Part shown: piece after piece, positions 63,308 through 64,000 of the stretch | How the letters are laid out: every line of letters begins with the position of its first letter | Position numbering within the stretch: the stretch's first letter is position 1 | From: Magnetococcus marinus MC-1 | GTDB lineage: Bacteria; Pseudomonadota; Magnetococcia; Magnetococcales; Magnetococcaceae | Direction: 5' to 3' | Assembly (NCBI RefSeq): GCF_000014865.1 | Contig: NC_008576.1 | Span: forward strand, 463,501-527,500 | DNA length: 64,000 bases | Notes under the pieces: model-generated | Database searches by the model: none | What the model was told of the DNA's origin: nothing | Seen by the model: the letters and a program-made list of their open reading frames with translations, nothing else | Position numbers and translations under genes: made by a program

Positions 63308-64000
63308 CGCATTATGCCGTAGTAACACCGACCATGGGCGCCGCAGGCGCCCATTTTTTTGCAGCACCCCGCATGGGCGATGGGGTGGCACCCTTCCCGG
63401 CTATGCCCGAACTGCCCATGGCGGTACGGCTCTTTCCCTGGCCTGAGGCGTGGGATGGGCTGTTGCCAGAGGGTATGGAGATTTATCTCAGTGGCACCTT
63501 GCGCATGGCCCGTGGGTGGCTGTTACCCAGCGTTTTAGAGCGTTGGCAAGAACGCATTTTTCAGACCGTGGCTCAGGATAGCGCCATGGCGTTGCACCAA
63601 TCCCTGCGCAACCTAAACACGCCCCGCGCGGCCATGAGCTACTTGGATGCACAAGGCAAACGGCGGAAATTGGCCGGGGATCGTCCCCTGATCATGGGTA
63701 TTGTCAATGTAACCCCCGACTCCTTCTCGGATGGTGGCCACTACCATGATACCGGCAGGGCTGTGGCGCATGCCATGGCGCTGGTCGAACAAGGGGCAGA
63801 TCTGTTAGACATTGGTGGGGAATCCACCCGCCCTGGTGCGGCCATGGTGCCCGTGGATGAGGAGTTGCGTCGCGTAGTACCGGTGGTGCGGGCCATTGCC
63901 GCCCAGACAAAGGTGCCCATTTCGGTAGATACGGCGAAGGGTCGGGTGATGGAAGCGGCCTTAGAGGCTGGGGCAGCCCTTATTAATGATGTCACCGCAC
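63304..64000 (+). CDS. folP: Dihydropteroate synthase, 5' part (runs off window)
   Basis: The frame is open from ATG 63304 to the window end (232 residues). From about residue 130 it matches Fol[51 protein letters not shown]. The enzyme joins 4-aminobenzoate to a pterin in folate synthesis. The 125-residue N-terminal region ([20 protein letters not shown]) is an extension beyond the usual start and looks protein-like. The proposed start overlaps the ftsH stop (ATGA), but a terminator hairpin lies 30 bases inside, so a later start or internal promoter is possible. Confidence 0.9.
   Translation, partial: MTHYAVVTPTMGAAGAHFFAAPRMGDGVAPFPAMPELPMAVRLFPWPEAWDGLLPEGMEIYLSGTLRMARGWLLPSVLERWQERIFQTVAQDSAMALHQSLRNLNTPRAAMSYLDAQGKRRKLAGDRPLIMGIVNVTPDSFSDGGHYHDTGRAVAHAMALVEQGADLLDIGGESTRPGAAMVPVDEELRRVVPVVRAIAAQTKVPISVDTAKGRVMEAALEAGAALINDVTA
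63334..63360 (+). terminator. Rho-independent terminator after ftsH, inside folP frame
   Basis: A perfect 9-bp stem (ATGGGCGCC / GGCGCCCAT) with loop GCA, followed by six further T. It lies 27 bases after the ftsH stop, the expected place for its terminator, but within the extended folP reading frame. Confidence 0.75.

Overview
The window looks like chromosomal sequence of a Gram-negative proteobacterium. Evidence includes an LptE-like LPS-assembly lipoprotein behind leuS, TolC/HlyD-type export genes, several lipobox lipoproteins, SdhA/SdhB, and many sensory proteins (histidine kinases, GGDEF/EAL, a hemerythrin fusion). The blend of alpha- and gamma-like genes, FAD-dependent ThyX, an SdhE-type third succinate dehydrogenase subunit and abundant hemerythrin/c-di-GMP signalling would fit a magnetotactic coccus (Magnetococcales). 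That placement is inference from gene content only. I see no tRNA, rRNA or CRISPR array, and no intact mobile element.

Layout. 1-6.0 kb: the end of an alpha-E domain gene and a transglutaminase (+), a glycosyltransferase, a methyltransferase, then a separate alpha-E / circularly permuted ATP-grasp pair (-). These are the components of a peptide-synthesis system predicted in the literature. 6.4-14.2 kb: signalling block with a REC-hemerythrin protein, a REC-histidine kinase, a PAS histidine kinase, and a GGDEF-EAL protein whose periplasmic domain carries a CxxCH haem motif. 14.6-18.1 kb: thyX-trmB, a small secreted Cys-rich protein and an aldo/keto reductase with two Fe-S motifs. 18.1-18.9 kb: a gene-free stretch with a 27-bp tandem repeat, a candidate promoter and a strong terminator, so a possible non-coding RNA. 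18.9-25.9 kb: GGDEF/degenerate-EAL protein, a lipoprotein with a hydrolase-like fold, HDOD-GGDEF protein, STAS protein and a basic hypothetical protein. 26.0-30.7 kb: glycosyltransferase and trxB (-), then cysS-rlmB (+).

30.9-42.8 kb is the most unusual part. It is a leftward gene block: AraC regulator, a 1323-residue repetitive surface protein with an N-terminal LEPR-type motif and a DUF4347-like domain, a TolC-like lipoprotein, a small HlyD adaptor, a GAF-HlyD protein, and a PqqD-like/M50 protease/HlyD fusion. A second AraC regulator diverges from the first. No ABC ATPase, RND pump or other obvious energy-coupling protein is present. It looks like a dedicated export system for the large protein and is the best candidate for an undescribed machine.

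42.8-53 kb (all -): class D beta-lactamase, a periplasmic binding protein plus hybrid kinase operon, a pabB-pabC fusion, and sdhA-sdhB-sdhE. 53-54 kb: non-coding sequence with a frameshifted IS66 transposase remnant. 54-64 kb (all +): leuS-lptE, an Hpt protein, a REC-PP2C phosphatase, queC-tilS, ftsH and the 5' part of folP, which runs off the end. Several start codons were moved from the longest reading frame to positions with better ribosome binding sites; this is stated per gene.
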